Assembly: GCA_006969745.1 (NCBI GenBank)
Contig: CP030886.1
Coordinates: 1,833,234-1,897,233 of the forward strand
Direction of reading: 5' to 3'
From: Cytophagaceae bacterium
GTDB taxonomy: Bacteria > Bacteroidota > Bacteroidia > Cytophagales > Cyclobacteriaceae
DNA: 64,000 nt
A program made the translations under genes and the position numbers. Positions within the stretch are counted from its first letter, which is position 1; each line of letters begins with the position of its first letter. This document shows, in pieces, positions 45,248 through 54,098 of the stretch. The notes under the pieces are model-generated. The model was not told the DNA's origin and made no database searches. It saw nothing but the letters and a program-made list of their open reading frames with translations.

Positions 45248-47897
45248 TCCTCCCAAACTTTTTCTCAAATTTTTCCGGTGGTATTGCCACCCACGGTTGG
45301 TCAAACCAATTGAAGGTGACCTCATGGAATTATACGAAGAAAGAGTGCAAGAGCTGGGAAAGAAAAAAGCTGATTTACAATTTATAAAGGACACGCTCCT
45401 GCTGTTTAGAAAGGACATAATTAAACCGGCAGAGGGAACACGAAAACTCAATCATTACGGCATGTTTAAAAACTATTTTAAAGTAGGGATTAGAAATATC
45501 CTGAAGTACAAAACCTTCTCATTTATCAATGTATTCGGGCTCGCTGTTGCCATGTCGGTCTGCATGTTGATCATCCTTATGCTCGCTGATCAAAAAAGTT
45601 ATGATCAGTTCCACTCAAAGAAAGACACGATCTATCGTGTTTTGGGTACACCCGAAATTGGCAGTTGGCCTTTTGCCACAGTGCCAATGCCTGTAGCTGA
45701 AACGCTCGAAGAAGAATACCCATTTATTGAAGAGGCCATCTATTTGCGAAGAGGAGTTGGCGGAGATGCGTCTATCAATCAGAAAACGGTCGAATTGAAA
45801 GGGTACTTTACCAACAGCTCTTTCTTCAGCGTATTCTCATTTCCACTCGTCGAGGGAGATAAATCGACAGCTCTTACAGCTCCTAACTCAATAGTTATCA
45901 CTAAAGAAAAGGCCTACCAGCTGTTCAACGATAAAAGTCCGTTGGGTCAGCAAGTCAAATTCGAAGATCGCGGACTACATATTTTAGACATTGAGTCAGG
46001 TAACCCTCCAGTAGATTGGGGTACATATACAGTCACGGGTGTGATTGATTTAAGTGCATACAAAACACACATAAAATTTGATGCGCTGGTTTCCTCCTCT
46101 ACTTTACCAAGACTTTACCAGGATAGCCTCATTGCCGATGTTTCAGAAAACTGGGAATATTATTGGGGAGTCTATTCCTATTTTAAAGTTGCCGAGGGCA
46201 CTTCTCATGATCAAGTGCAAAAAGCCTTATCCGATCTCTCGCTTAGGAAATATGCCGAATCAGAGGAGCTTTCTGAGTTTCAGCTTTCCGGTCAGCGACT
46301 GACCGAAATTACTCCCGGAATTCCAGTAAACAACGAAGCAACTTTCAGACTTCCTGAAATCGCCTATTATATCTTGTCAATTCTCGCGCTTGTCATCATG
46401 GTGATGGCATGCCTCAACTATACCAACCTGTCAATCGCTCGAGCCATCACTCGAATGAAAGAAATCGGGGTGAGGAAAGTAAACGGCGCAACTAGAAAAA
46501 ATCTGATTTTCCAGTTTTTGACAGAATCCGTCATCACCGTTATCATAGCACTGCTACTGGCTGCAGTTATTCTCTACTTCACCAAGGAGGCATTCATGAA
46601 CCTGTGGTTTAATAAGTACCTGAACTTTGAGCTAACCACCTCATTGCCTGTAATCGCTCAGTTTCTAGTTTTTGCAGTCATCGTAGGCTTAATCGCCGGA
46701 ACTTATCCCGCATTATTCCTTTCGAAAAGGAATCCGATCAATGCACTGAAAAGTAAAGACCTATCCAAAGGAAAGTGGGGCCTTCAAAAAGTACTTAACG
46801 TTTCTCAGTTTGTTGTATCGCTGATTTTCATCGTCACCTCAATGGTGATTTACAATCAGTTCAAACATTACACTGAGTTTGAATATGGATTTAATTCCGA
46901 AAATATAATAAACATGCCTCTCCAGGGTAATGATTACGATCTGGTCGTAAATGAACTTAGTCAGATCTCCGGTATAACTAACATTTCCGCTGTGGATTAC
47001 ATCCCTGCCACAGGTATCACCAATGTCATTGAGCTTCAAAACCAAAAAGAAGATGAAGAGCCACTGGTCTTGCTGAATTATTATGTGGATGAAAATTTCA
47101 TTGAAAACCTTGATCTAAAATTACTCCATGGCGAATCAATAACATCTTCCAGAGAAGATGGAAGATACATTCTCATAAATGAGTCTGCGGTTGAAAAACT
47201 GGGATATGACAGTCCACAAGAAGCACTTGGACAAATATGGAAATTAGACAATGATGAATCTTCAGTTCAGATCATTGGCATAGTTGAAAACTTCAGAGCC
47301 TCCCTGCTGATAAATGGTCATGAAATCAGACCAATGTCTTTAAGCACAGGAAAGGACAAATTAAACTATCTCAACGTCAGAATTTCTGAAGGAAACCCAC
47401 TGAAGACTATTGCAGACATCCAAGATCGGTGGAAGGAAATAGATCCCATTCATGAGTTCAAATATGACTTTTATGACAATGAGCTGTCGAATACCAACCT
47501 GGCCATATTTGATGTAGTCACGATAATCGGCTATATCTCCTTTCTGGCAATTTTGATTGCGTGCCTAGGGCTACTCGGGATGGCTACCTATGCGACCGAG
47601 CGAAAGACCAAAGAGGTCGGAATCCGTAAGGTGCTGGGAGCAGCTGAACTCAAGCTGGTTCTAATCCTTTCAAAATCATTCCTGACGTTGCTGGGTATGT
47701 CCATTTTGATTGCGGCACCATTGAGTTACTTCATCAATAAGCTCTGGTTGGACAATCTACCAAACAGAGTAGACTTTGGCTTTGAAACAGTCATTATTGG
47801 ATCGCTATTGATGCTCGGTCTGGGACTGTTAACGATAGGATCACAAACATTGAGAGCAGCCAGACAAAACCCGGTTGAATCACTAAAAGATGAATAG
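45240..47897 (+). CDS. ABC transporter permease with N-terminal prefix domain (permease 5, subgroup B)
   Basis: 885 residues. ATG 45240 overlaps the PadR stop by eight bases and places MHNPPKLFLKFFRWYC in register with the other permeases; the longer in-frame start at 45225 is less likely. The prefix HPRLVKPIEGDLMELYEERV, then ELGKKKADLQFIKD and RKDIIKPAEGTRKLNHYGMF, defines subgroup B with permease 6. The duplicated FtsX plan shows RMKEIGVRKVNGATRKNL and KTKEVGIRKVLGAAELKL. It ends NPVESLKDE and overlaps the next gene by eight bases. No ATPase partner is nearby. Confidence 0.88.
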   Translation: MHNPPKLFLKFFRWYCHPRLVKPIEGDLMELYEERVQELGKKKADLQFIKDTLLLFRKDIIKPAEGTRKLNHYGMFKNYFKVGIRNILKYKTFSFINVFGLAVAMSVCMLIILMLADQKSYDQFHSKKDTIYRVLGTPEIGSWPFATVPMPVAETLEEEYPFIEEAIYLRRGVGGDASINQKTVELKGYFTNSSFFSVFSFPLVEGDKSTALTAPNSIVITKEKAYQLFNDKSPLGQQVKFEDRGLHILDIESGNPPVDWGTYTVTGVIDLSAYKTHIKFDALVSSSTLPRLYQDSLIADVSENWEYYWGVYSYFKVAEGTSHDQVQKALSDLSLRKYAESEELSEFQLSGQRLTEITPGIPVNNEATFRLPEIAYYILSILALVIMVMACLNYTNLSIARAITRMKEIGVRKVNGATRKNLIFQFLTESVITVIIALLLAAVILYFTKEAFMNLWFNKYLNFELTTSLPVIAQFLVFAVIVGLIAGTYPALFLSKRNPINALKSKDLSKGKWGLQKVLNVSQFVVSLIFIVTSMVIYNQFKHYTEFEYGFNSENIINMPLQGNDYDLVVNELSQISGITNISAVDYIPATGITNVIELQNQKEDEEPLVLLNYYVDENFIENLDLKLLHGESITSSREDGRYILINESAVEKLGYDSPQEALGQIWKLDNDESSVQIIGIVENFRASLLINGHEIRPMSLSTGKDKLNYLNVRISEGNPLKTIADIQDRWKEIDPIHEFKYDFYDNELSNTNLAIFDVVTIIGYISFLAILIACLGLLGMATYATERKTKEVGIRKVLGAAELKLVLILSKSFLTLLGMSILIAAPLSYFINKLWLDNLPNRVDFGFETVIIGSLLMLGLGLLTIGSQTLRAARQNPVESLKDE

Positions 47898-50538
47898 TCA
47901 GCCACCAAAGTTTTTCCTTCGATTCTTCCGATGGTTTTGCCATCCACGTTTGGTAAAGCCCATTGAAGGAGACCTCTTGGAGCTCTATGACGAACGCGTA
48001 TTAGAGCTTGGAAAGAGAAAAGCAGATTTAAAATTTATAAAGGATGTTCTCCTCCTGTTTAGGAAAGACATCATTAAGCCATCAGACGGCACTCACAGAA
48101 TTAACACTTACGGTATGTTCAAAAATCATCTTAAAATCTCCTTTAGAAACCTGATTAAACAAAAAGGATTCACAGCAATAAACGTTTTTGGCCTTACAAT
48201 GAGTATGGCTATTACAATGCTGATTATCCTCTTCATTTTTGATCAGGATCGGCAAGACGAGCACAACCCAAATGCAGCCAAAATCTATCGCGTACTCACC
48301 GTAATCAATGATGTTGATGAAGATAAGATTCGCTCATATGGCACCTCTCCTTTTGAAATCAACCAATTGGTCCCATTCAATGTGGAGTCAGTATCTGCAT
48401 CGGCACAACTAGTCAAAACTTCCGGGCTATTGACAATAGATGAGAATGAATTTCAATTCAGCGGATTGTTTGCCTCTCCAAATTTCCTGAACTTCTTCCA
48501 TTTCGATCTGGAGCAAGGAAACAAGATGAGTGCCCTGGATGGAGAGAATAGTCTGATTATTTCCAAAGAAATGTCAATCAAAATGTTTGGAGAAAATGAT
48601 CCGCTTGGAGAAATAATTACGATTGAACGTTTGGGAGACTTTATTGTATCAGGAGTCATCGACAAGCGTAAATACAAAACGCACCTGACGTATGATTTGG
48701 TGATCCCTATCAGTGCATTCTCAAACAATGCAGAAAATGAATATTTGGTGTCCGACTGGGAAGAAGGAGCCAAAGTATTCTACAATTATTTCCACTTAAA
48801 GGGTGAATCAGACCAAATGCTTAAAAGCTACCTTTCCAGCCTAGACATCAAAATACCCGACGCGAAAAAGGGCCTTTATCGCTTTGAAACGCAGAGACTA
48901 GACCAAATAAACCTTGGGTCGCTGATCCGTAATGAAATAGGCACCACAACCCCTAATTTTGTAGCCTACTTCTTTGGCGTTCTTGGTCTGGTACTCATTC
49001 TTTCTGCCAGCTTTAACTATATGAATATGGCCATCGCGCGAGGATTAAAGCGCGCCAGAGAGGTCGGAGTTAGAAAAGTGTTAGGTGCTAATAGAAAACA
49101 GGTAATCGCCCAGTTTTTAGTAGAAGCACAACTTGTAATATTTATTTCTCTTTTATGTGCTTTTTTCCTCCTTCAGGTTTTGGTTCCGATCTTCAATGGT
49201 CTTAAGATTCTACGTGATATTGACGGTGCTATTACGATGAATTTCAATAGCGATTTTTATGTCTATATCTCATTTATCGCCTTTGCAATAATCATTGGAA
49301 TTGTTTCCGGTGTTTATCCTGCATTGTACCTTTCTTCATTTAGATCACTTTCGGTTTTAAAAGGATCGAACGGTTCCGGCAGGTCACCTTCCTTTCTGCT
49401 TAGAAAAGTGCTTGTGTTCTTTCAATATGCTTTCTCGGTGATATTCATCATCACTACAATCATCCTATACCAGCAGGCAAAGGTTTTTGATACTACTGAC
49501 TATGGATTTGAACATTCCAACATCATCAATGTACCCAAGAAGAAAAGTATTCCGTATGAGACGTTTCGAAATGAGTTGTTGAAGAAACCTCAGGTTGCAG
49601 GAGTTTCTGCCGTGTCGAACCTCCCGGTTCTATCATTTTTTGAAGATGTAGAAATAACCAACCGTTCTTCTGAGCGAGAAAATATCAAGGCTTCCATATT
49701 TTCCATAGACGCATATGTCATTGAAAACTTAGGAATTGAAATGATCGCTGGAAAGAATTTTTCATCTCGCCCACAATATGAAGTAGACCATATTATAATT
49801 AACGAAAAAGCAATGGATGCCATGGGATATCAAAATCCAATGGATGTTTTAAATAAAACAGTAGAAATACAATCAATTGATAAGAACACACGAGAAGCAA
49901 ACACTGAAAAGAAGAAGGTAATTGGTGTGGTACGGGACTTTAACTACCAATTCGTATTCATTGAAAGTGGCGCCCTAATTATGCAATATGATCCAGAATC
50001 TCTTACCACAATCAACATAAAAATCGCTGGAATTTCACCAAAGCAAGGTGCAGAAATTGTGGAATCTGTATGGAATGAATTCGACAATAATCATACAATG
50101 GATTATGAAACATATCAGTATGGAATGGAGGATATCAATGCTGAATTTTCAGAGTTGGTAAATATTGTTGGCATTGTGGGATTCATAGCAATTTTGATTG
50201 CGTGCCTTGGCCAGTTTAGCATGGTCGTGCATCATGTGGAGCTCAAGACAAAAGAAATAGGTATCCGAAAAGTCTTGGGTTCAGGCCTAAGCAGCCTGAT
50301 GGTTGGTTTATCCAAGGGCTTCATTTGGGTCATTTTAGTTGCAATTATTCTGGCTACACCATTAGCCGTTCTGATCAATATTGCCTGGACCAGCAGGGTT
50401 TATAATGCACCGGAAATTTCCGTTTATAATATCTCCTTGGGAATTGGGATTATTCTGATACTTGCTGTGGGAACGATTTACATCTTTGTATCTAAAGCAG
50501 TTCGTGCAAACCCTGTGGATTCCCTGAAGTATGAATAA
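47890..50538 (+). CDS. ABC transporter permease with N-terminal prefix domain (permease 6, subgroup B)
   Basis: 882 residues, starting inside the end of permease 5. The prefix HPRLVKPIEGDLLELYDERV and ELGKRKADLKFIKD is nearly identical to that of permease 5, while the periplasmic domains are clearly different. FtsX-type loops are RAREVGVRKVLGANRKQV and KTKEIGIRKVLGSGLSSL. The C-terminus is NPVDSLKYE, departing from the DE ending of the other five; it is the last gene of its operon and so has no downstream start to encode in its tail. A hairpin terminator follows at 50561-50583. Confidence 0.88.
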   Translation: MNSQPPKFFLRFFRWFCHPRLVKPIEGDLLELYDERVLELGKRKADLKFIKDVLLLFRKDIIKPSDGTHRINTYGMFKNHLKISFRNLIKQKGFTAINVFGLTMSMAITMLIILFIFDQDRQDEHNPNAAKIYRVLTVINDVDEDKIRSYGTSPFEINQLVPFNVESVSASAQLVKTSGLLTIDENEFQFSGLFASPNFLNFFHFDLEQGNKMSALDGENSLIISKEMSIKMFGENDPLGEIITIERLGDFIVSGVIDKRKYKTHLTYDLVIPISAFSNNAENEYLVSDWEEGAKVFYNYFHLKGESDQMLKSYLSSLDIKIPDAKKGLYRFETQRLDQINLGSLIRNEIGTTTPNFVAYFFGVLGLVLILSASFNYMNMAIARGLKRAREVGVRKVLGANRKQVIAQFLVEAQLVIFISLLCAFFLLQVLVPIFNGLKILRDIDGAITMNFNSDFYVYISFIAFAIIIGIVSGVYPALYLSSFRSLSVLKGSNGSGRSPSFLLRKVLVFFQYAFSVIFIITTIILYQQAKVFDTTDYGFEHSNIINVPKKKSIPYETFRNELLKKPQVAGVSAVSNLPVLSFFEDVEITNRSSERENIKASIFSIDAYVIENLGIEMIAGKNFSSRPQYEVDHIIINEKAMDAMGYQNPMDVLNKTVEIQSIDKNTREANTEKKKVIGVVRDFNYQFVFIESGALIMQYDPESLTTINIKIAGISPKQGAEIVESVWNEFDNNHTMDYETYQYGMEDINAEFSELVNIVGIVGFIAILIACLGQFSMVVHHVELKTKEIGIRKVLGSGLSSLMVGLSKGFIWVILVAIILATPLAVLINIAWTSRVYNAPEISVYNISLGIGIILILAVGTIYIFVSKAVRANPVDSLKYE

Positions 50539-50560
50539 CTGCATATTCAGGCAACTCGAC

Positions 50561-50583
50561 ATACCCTATTTTGGGTATTTTTT
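50561..50583 (+). terminator. Rho-independent terminator after permease 6
   Basis: A 6-base stem (ataccc 50561-50566 with gggtat 50573-50578), a six-base loop and a run of six T. It lies 23 bases after the permease stop and fits the end of the third PadR operon. Confidence 0.7.
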
Positions 50584-50665
50584 GATCTGGCAGGAAAATT
50601 GTAACAGTCTACCTGAAACATTTTGAGTGTTTCGACATTATATTTATAACATAAACCGCCAATCA

Positions 50666-50884
50666 ATGACTAACGCATTACTTATCAAAGATGAAGGGTA
50701 CATGTTATCCATCTCTTTCCCGTCACGTACTACACTTCTCGATTTTCTTGATTCAGATTTGAAGTACAGTAAATCTCACGTTGACCATAAAGTCAACATC
50801 TATCCAGATCAGTTAGATTCTTTCAGATCATGGGCCAATCAAAAAGGACTTGAGATGTTGGAATATCAATCGCAAGTAGCTTAA
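50666..50884 (+). CDS. Small conserved-looking hypothetical protein (72 residues)
   Basis: Read from ATG 50666 (MTNALLIKDEGYMLSISFP). An upstream in-frame ATG at 50627 would add 13 residues with no gain in plausibility. The protein has a beta-beta-alpha look: ALLIKDEGYMLSISFPSRTT, LLDFLDSDLKYSKS, then NIYPDQLDSFRSWANQKGLE. No signal peptide or membrane segment is present. I do not recognise the family. The reading frame has normal codon use, and a TATATTTA stretch about 25 bases upstream of ATG may be a weak -7 box. Whether it is expressed is uncertain. Confidence 0.55.
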   Translation: MTNALLIKDEGYMLSISFPSRTTLLDFLDSDLKYSKSHVDHKVNIYPDQLDSFRSWANQKGLEMLEYQSQVA

Positions 50885-51053
50885 GAAAGAACCTTAAGCA
50901 TCACTTATTCGACGGAATAACGCCTCCCAAAGCGGCCACATCTTTTCATTTCAATTGAAAGGATGAGTGATTTTATGAAAATGCTTCATTGGCTATAATC
51001 TAGTTGAGCAATTTTTGCATAATTGCAGACACATAACTTAAAACACAACAAGC

Positions 51054-51599
51054 ATGAAGAAAATTACCATATCAAGCTTGGCTATAATTATTGCCATTAC
51101 ATCATTTTCACAAGAAGCTACTAAACAAGGAAACATCTTATTTGAGGTAGGGACTACGGCTTTTGGAGAAAATCTGATAAAGCACGGTGCCTCAACAGGA
51201 TTTAATATTTTATCAACCGATGGATCTACATTATTCTCAATAGGTGCAGAAGGCGGCTACTTCATCCAGGACAATACTGCGCTCAAGTTTGGTCTTGGTT
51301 ATACGGATCTGGATTTCACAAAATTCCTGACCTACAAATTCGGATTCAAGCATTATGCTGGAGGAAATGTTCCGGTTCAGCTAGATGTAACTGGAGCTAC
51401 CAACGAAGATCAGAATTCAGGCTTTGGATCGGTGGATGTTCCCGACCCACTCTGGCTAGGCTTGCAAGTCGGCTATGCAGCTTTTTTAGCTGATAACATC
51501 TCATTTGAGCCAACCTTTAGGTACAATGCCAGCCTTAATAAAGATTACACAGACGAAAATATTATTGAAGTCAGATTCAACTTCGTCATATTTTTCTAG
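51054..51599 (+). CDS. Outer-membrane beta-barrel protein, small
   Basis: 181 residues with a signal peptide (MKKITISSLAIIIAITSFSQ). The mature protein alternates polar and aromatic/hydrophobic residues in about eight strands (STLFSIGAEGGYFIQDNTAL, FGLGYTDLDF, WLGLQVGYAAFLADNISFEP) and ends with VRFNFVIFF. A C-terminal phenylalanine is the usual barrel-assembly signal. It resembles small OmpW/OmpX-like barrels (DUF-type) without a recognisable ligand site. Its stop codon shares the CTAG palindrome with the convergent nth gene. Confidence 0.75.
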   Translation: MKKITISSLAIIIAITSFSQEATKQGNILFEVGTTAFGENLIKHGASTGFNILSTDGSTLFSIGAEGGYFIQDNTALKFGLGYTDLDFTKFLTYKFGFKHYAGGNVPVQLDVTGATNEDQNSGFGSVDVPDPLWLGLQVGYAAFLADNISFEPTFRYNASLNKDYTDENIIEVRFNFVIFF

Positions 51600-52237
51600 T
51601 AGTTTTTCTCAAAGTACTTACAGAAATGTGTGATCTCACATTTGTCGCATTTAGGGGTTCGCGCAAGGCATACATAGCGTCCATGCAAGATCAACCAATG
51701 ATGCGCTCGTGAGATATATTCTTCTGGAATATGTCTCACCAGTTGTTTTTCCACTTCCAATGGAGTCTTAGCCGTTTGTGTCACCAGACCCAATCGCTTG
51801 GATACGCGAAACACATGTGTATCTACGGCCATCGCTGGTTGATTATAAAGTACCGAGACAATGACATTGGCCGTCTTGCGACCTACACCTTGAAGAGAGG
51901 TAAGTTCTTTTATAGTGGTTGGAATCTCAGAATTAAATTCCTCCACCAAACGCTTACTTAGCGAAAGCAGGTGCTTAGTTTTATTGTTGGGATATGAGAC
52001 GCTCCGGATATACGGAAACAACTCGTCAAAGTGACTGGCCGCCATATGTTCAGGAGTAGGAAAATCCCTAAATAGCGCAGGCGTAACCTTGTTGATCCTC
52101 GCATCTGTACATTGTGCACTTAGCACTACAGCAACAAGTAGCTCAAACGGATTCGAATATTGTAATTCTGTTTCCGGTTGTGGATAAGATTCTGAAAAGT
52201 ATCCGACGAACGCTTCAAACCGCTCTTTTTTAGTCAT
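51596..52237 (-). CDS. nth: Endonuclease III (DNA glycosylase/AP lyase)
   Basis: 213 residues. All hallmarks of Nth are present: the helix-hairpin-helix LTSLQGVGRKTANVIVS with catalytic Lys121, the catalytic Asp139 in AVDTHVFRVSKRLGL, and a [4Fe-4S] cluster with Cys190, Cys197, Cys200 and Cys206 in the expected C-x6-C-x2-C-x5-C spacing. The enzyme removes oxidised pyrimidines and cleaves AP sites. The gene is convergent with, and overlaps by four bases, the small barrel protein gene. Paired palindromic repeats lie upstream of its start. Confidence 0.96.
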   Translation of the reverse strand: MTKKERFEAFVGYFSESYPQPETELQYSNPFELLVAVVLSAQCTDARINKVTPALFRDFPTPEHMAASHFDELFPYIRSVSYPNNKTKHLLSLSKRLVEEFNSEIPTTIKELTSLQGVGRKTANVIVSVLYNQPAMAVDTHVFRVSKRLGLVTQTAKTPLEVEKQLVRHIPEEYISRAHHWLILHGRYVCLARTPKCDKCEITHFCKYFEKNY

Positions 52238-52255
52238 TGCCTAAAATTAGAGGAT

Positions 52256-52343
52256 AGATTCTGAAACAAGTTCAGAATGACATTAGAAAAAAGAATCGTC
52301 ACCCTGAACCTGTCTGCCGAAAGGCAAGTTTAATTCAGGGTCT
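52256..52343. repeat. Palindromic repeat pair (divergent orientation, with an insertion in one unit)
   Basis: The first unit (52256-52281) reads agattctgaaacaag then ttcagaatgac. The second (52298-52343) starts gtcaccctgaac and ends ttcagggtct, but its centre is expanded by a second small hairpin (gccgaaaggc). The order here is inverted unit then forward unit, opposite to the pairs at 39325 and 44661. It sits between nth and the small sigma-partner gene, and the T-run after the second unit may also help transcription end. Confidence 0.8.
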
Positions 52344-52366
52344 TTTTCTGATTTCCAACTCCTACT

Positions 52367-52594
52367 TTAAGCAGACTCTAGGTTTTTCGAAGCATAAAGA
52401 ATTCTCGAAACAACATCTGCAGGTGCTTTCATTGTAAAAACATCCAAAGCAGATTTTGCTTCCTCCAATTCATCCAGTTTTGTTCGGAGTTCCATGTCAG
52501 CACTTAGCGATTCTTTCATCTCTAATCGCTCGTCCTCATTTAGCTCGTCGTATAGAAATCTCAATAGGTCATTTTCTGTAAAGGTTTTTGTCAT
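52367..52594 (-). CDS. Small acidic protein, possible anti-sigma partner of the ECF sigma factor
   Basis: About 75 residues from ATG 52594 (MTKTFTENDLLRFLYDELNE); the ATG at 52615 is possible. The sequence is acidic and helical (DELNEDERLEMKESL, ELRTKLDELEEAKSALDVFT) and lacks a membrane segment. It resembles the cytoplasmic N-terminal anti-sigma region of transmembrane anti-sigma factors. It overlaps the end of the sigma gene by 26 bases on the same strand, so co-translation is likely. A role in holding the sigma factor is inferred from order and overlap only. Confidence 0.65.
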   Translation of the reverse strand: MTKTFTENDLLRFLYDELNEDERLEMKESLSADMELRTKLDELEEAKSALDVFTMKAPADVVSRILYASKNLESA

Positions 52595-53168
52595 ACGCGT
52601 TTTGGGTTTGCTCAAATTTCTTTTTCAAGTTTATCAAAGCATACCTCATTCTCCCAAGTGCCGTATTGATGCTTACATCGGTAGCATCGGCAATTTCCTG
52701 AAAGCTCATCTTCATGTAGTGCCGCATTACCAGCACTTCTCGCTGAGATTCGGGTAGGTCTTTAATAAAAGCCTTCAAAAGATTGTAGGTATCCTGTTTT
52801 ATGTGTTCTTCTTCAATAGACGATTCGGAGAAATCAAGTGTGTTAAAAACGCTGCTCCCATCCTCCATCACGATCATCGGATAGCGTTTTGCTTTTCTGA
52901 AGTGGTCTATGGACAGGTTATGTGCGATCCTGAGAATCCACGGAAGGAACTTTCCCTCCTCGTTATACCTGCCGGATTTGATGGTACGAATTGCTTTTAT
53001 GAAAACCTCTTGCATGAGATCTTCTGCAGTGTACCTGTCTTTTACGATTAAATAGATGGTTGTAAAAACCCTGTCCTTATGACGATTGAGGAGTTCCTCA
53101 AATGCCTCTTCGTTTCCTCCGATATAGAGGGATAGCAATTCGCTATCATTCAAACTTGTCTTATTCAT
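52569..53168 (-). CDS. RNA polymerase ECF sigma factor (RpoE-like)
   Basis: About 199 residues from ATG 53168; the in-frame ATG at 53177 adds three residues and cannot be excluded. Region 2 is clear (YTAEDLMQEVFIKAIRTI, then FLPWILRIAHNLSIDHFRKA), as is region 4 (LPESQREVLVMRHYMKMSFQ followed by EIADATDVSINTALGRMRYA). The protein is a two-domain ECF sigma factor. The linked small acidic protein could modulate it. Target promoters are not visible in the window. Confidence 0.93.
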   Translation of the reverse strand: MNKTSLNDSELLSLYIGGNEEAFEELLNRHKDRVFTTIYLIVKDRYTAEDLMQEVFIKAIRTIKSGRYNEEGKFLPWILRIAHNLSIDHFRKAKRYPMIVMEDGSSVFNTLDFSESSIEEEHIKQDTYNLLKAFIKDLPESQREVLVMRHYMKMSFQEIADATDVSINTALGRMRYALINLKKKFEQTQNAYDKNLYRK

Positions 53169-53282
53169 GTACTTCACCTGTTTGTTAACGTAGAGGTCTA
53201 TATCATATTGTATTGTTTAGGGTTTATAAAATTTTAGCGGACAAGAATATAAAAATTCAACAACTTGGAAAAGTAAGCACCT

Positions 53283-53290
53283 TATTTTTG
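53283..53290 (+). promoter_or_regulatory. -7 promoter element for the metallo-beta-lactamase/uvrA operon
   Basis: TATTTTTG, a perfect TAnnTTTG, lies 56 bases before the start of the metallo-beta-lactamase gene. A TTG at 53265-53267 is only 15 bases upstream, closer than usual for a -33 element. Confidence 0.4.
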
Positions 53291-53345
53291 CGGCACTCGA
53301 ACCGAATTCCCTTGTTAGTGTTTCATAGACATACAAACCCCTAAA

Positions 53346-54098
53346 ATGGTTGGATTTTTTCGCAAAACTCTCTCTGTAGTCTCCGCTCTTTTGCTCCTTT
53401 TTTCATGCGGAAAAAGAAGTGAATCCCTGCTATTTGATAGCCCCAATTTAAAAATTCAACAGCTCACGGATAATGTTTTTCTACATGTCTCATACATTGA
53501 AACCAATGATTTTGGAAGAGTTAAATGCAATGGCGCAATCTTTAGAAATAGTAACGAGGTAGTAATCTTAGATACCCCAACCAACGATATCGCCTCAATG
53601 GAATTAATCCAGTGGATTAAGCAAGAAATGAAGTCTGAAATCGTCAGCGTTGTCCCTACCCATCACCACGATGACTGTTTAGGTGGTATTGCTGCATTTG
53701 ACCGGAATGGCATAAAATCTTATGCGCACAAAAAGACAATTCAACTAGCACAAGAGGATAGCATTTTACTTACAAGCGTGGCATTTGATGATCAAATCAC
53801 ATTCAAAATTGGCCAAGAGGAAATATTGGTTTCATTTTTTGGACAAGGTCACACCTATGACAATGTTGTTGCTTACTATCCATCAGAAAAAACACTTTTT
53901 GGTGGATGTCTGGTAAAATCAGTCGGCGCAGGAAAGGGCTTCCTTGGAGACGCAGATACCTTGTCATGGTCCACAACCGTACAATCAATTCAATCTGCAT
54001 ATAAAGACATTAGTTTGGTGATCCCCGGTCATGGAAAACCAGGCAATAAGGAACTATTGGATTATACTTCCACTATGTTTGAAACAGGGAGCGAATGA
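53346..54098 (+). CDS. Subclass B1 metallo-beta-lactamase, lipoprotein-type
   Basis: 250 residues with a lipobox (SALLLLFSC, Cys21), so membrane-anchored. The full B1 zinc-ligand set is present: His106, His108 and Asp110 in THHHDDCLGG, His169 in GHTYDNVVAYYP, Cys188 in LFGGCLVKS and His229 in VIPGHG. The Cys188 position separates B1 enzymes from B2/B3 and from general MBL hydrolases. B1 enzymes hydrolyse most beta-lactams including carbapenems; chromosomal B1 genes are known in several Bacteroidota. Activity is inferred from motifs, not shown. The gene overlaps uvrA by four bases, so the two are probably cotranscribed. Confidence 0.9.
   Translation: MVGFFRKTLSVVSALLLLFSCGKRSESLLFDSPNLKIQQLTDNVFLHVSYIETNDFGRVKCNGAIFRNSNEVVILDTPTNDIASMELIQWIKQEMKSEIVSVVPTHHHDDCLGGIAAFDRNGIKSYAHKKTIQLAQEDSILLTSVAFDDQITFKIGQEEILVSFFGQGHTYDNVVAYYPSEKTLFGGCLVKSVGAGKGFLGDADTLSWSTTVQSIQSAYKDISLVIPGHGKPGNKELLDYTSTMFETGSE

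Noticed and set aside
50949-50960. Twelve-base perfect palindrome TTTCAATTGAAA
   Set aside because: It is short, AT-rich and isolated, with no T-run. It may be a regulator site, but chance cannot be excluded.
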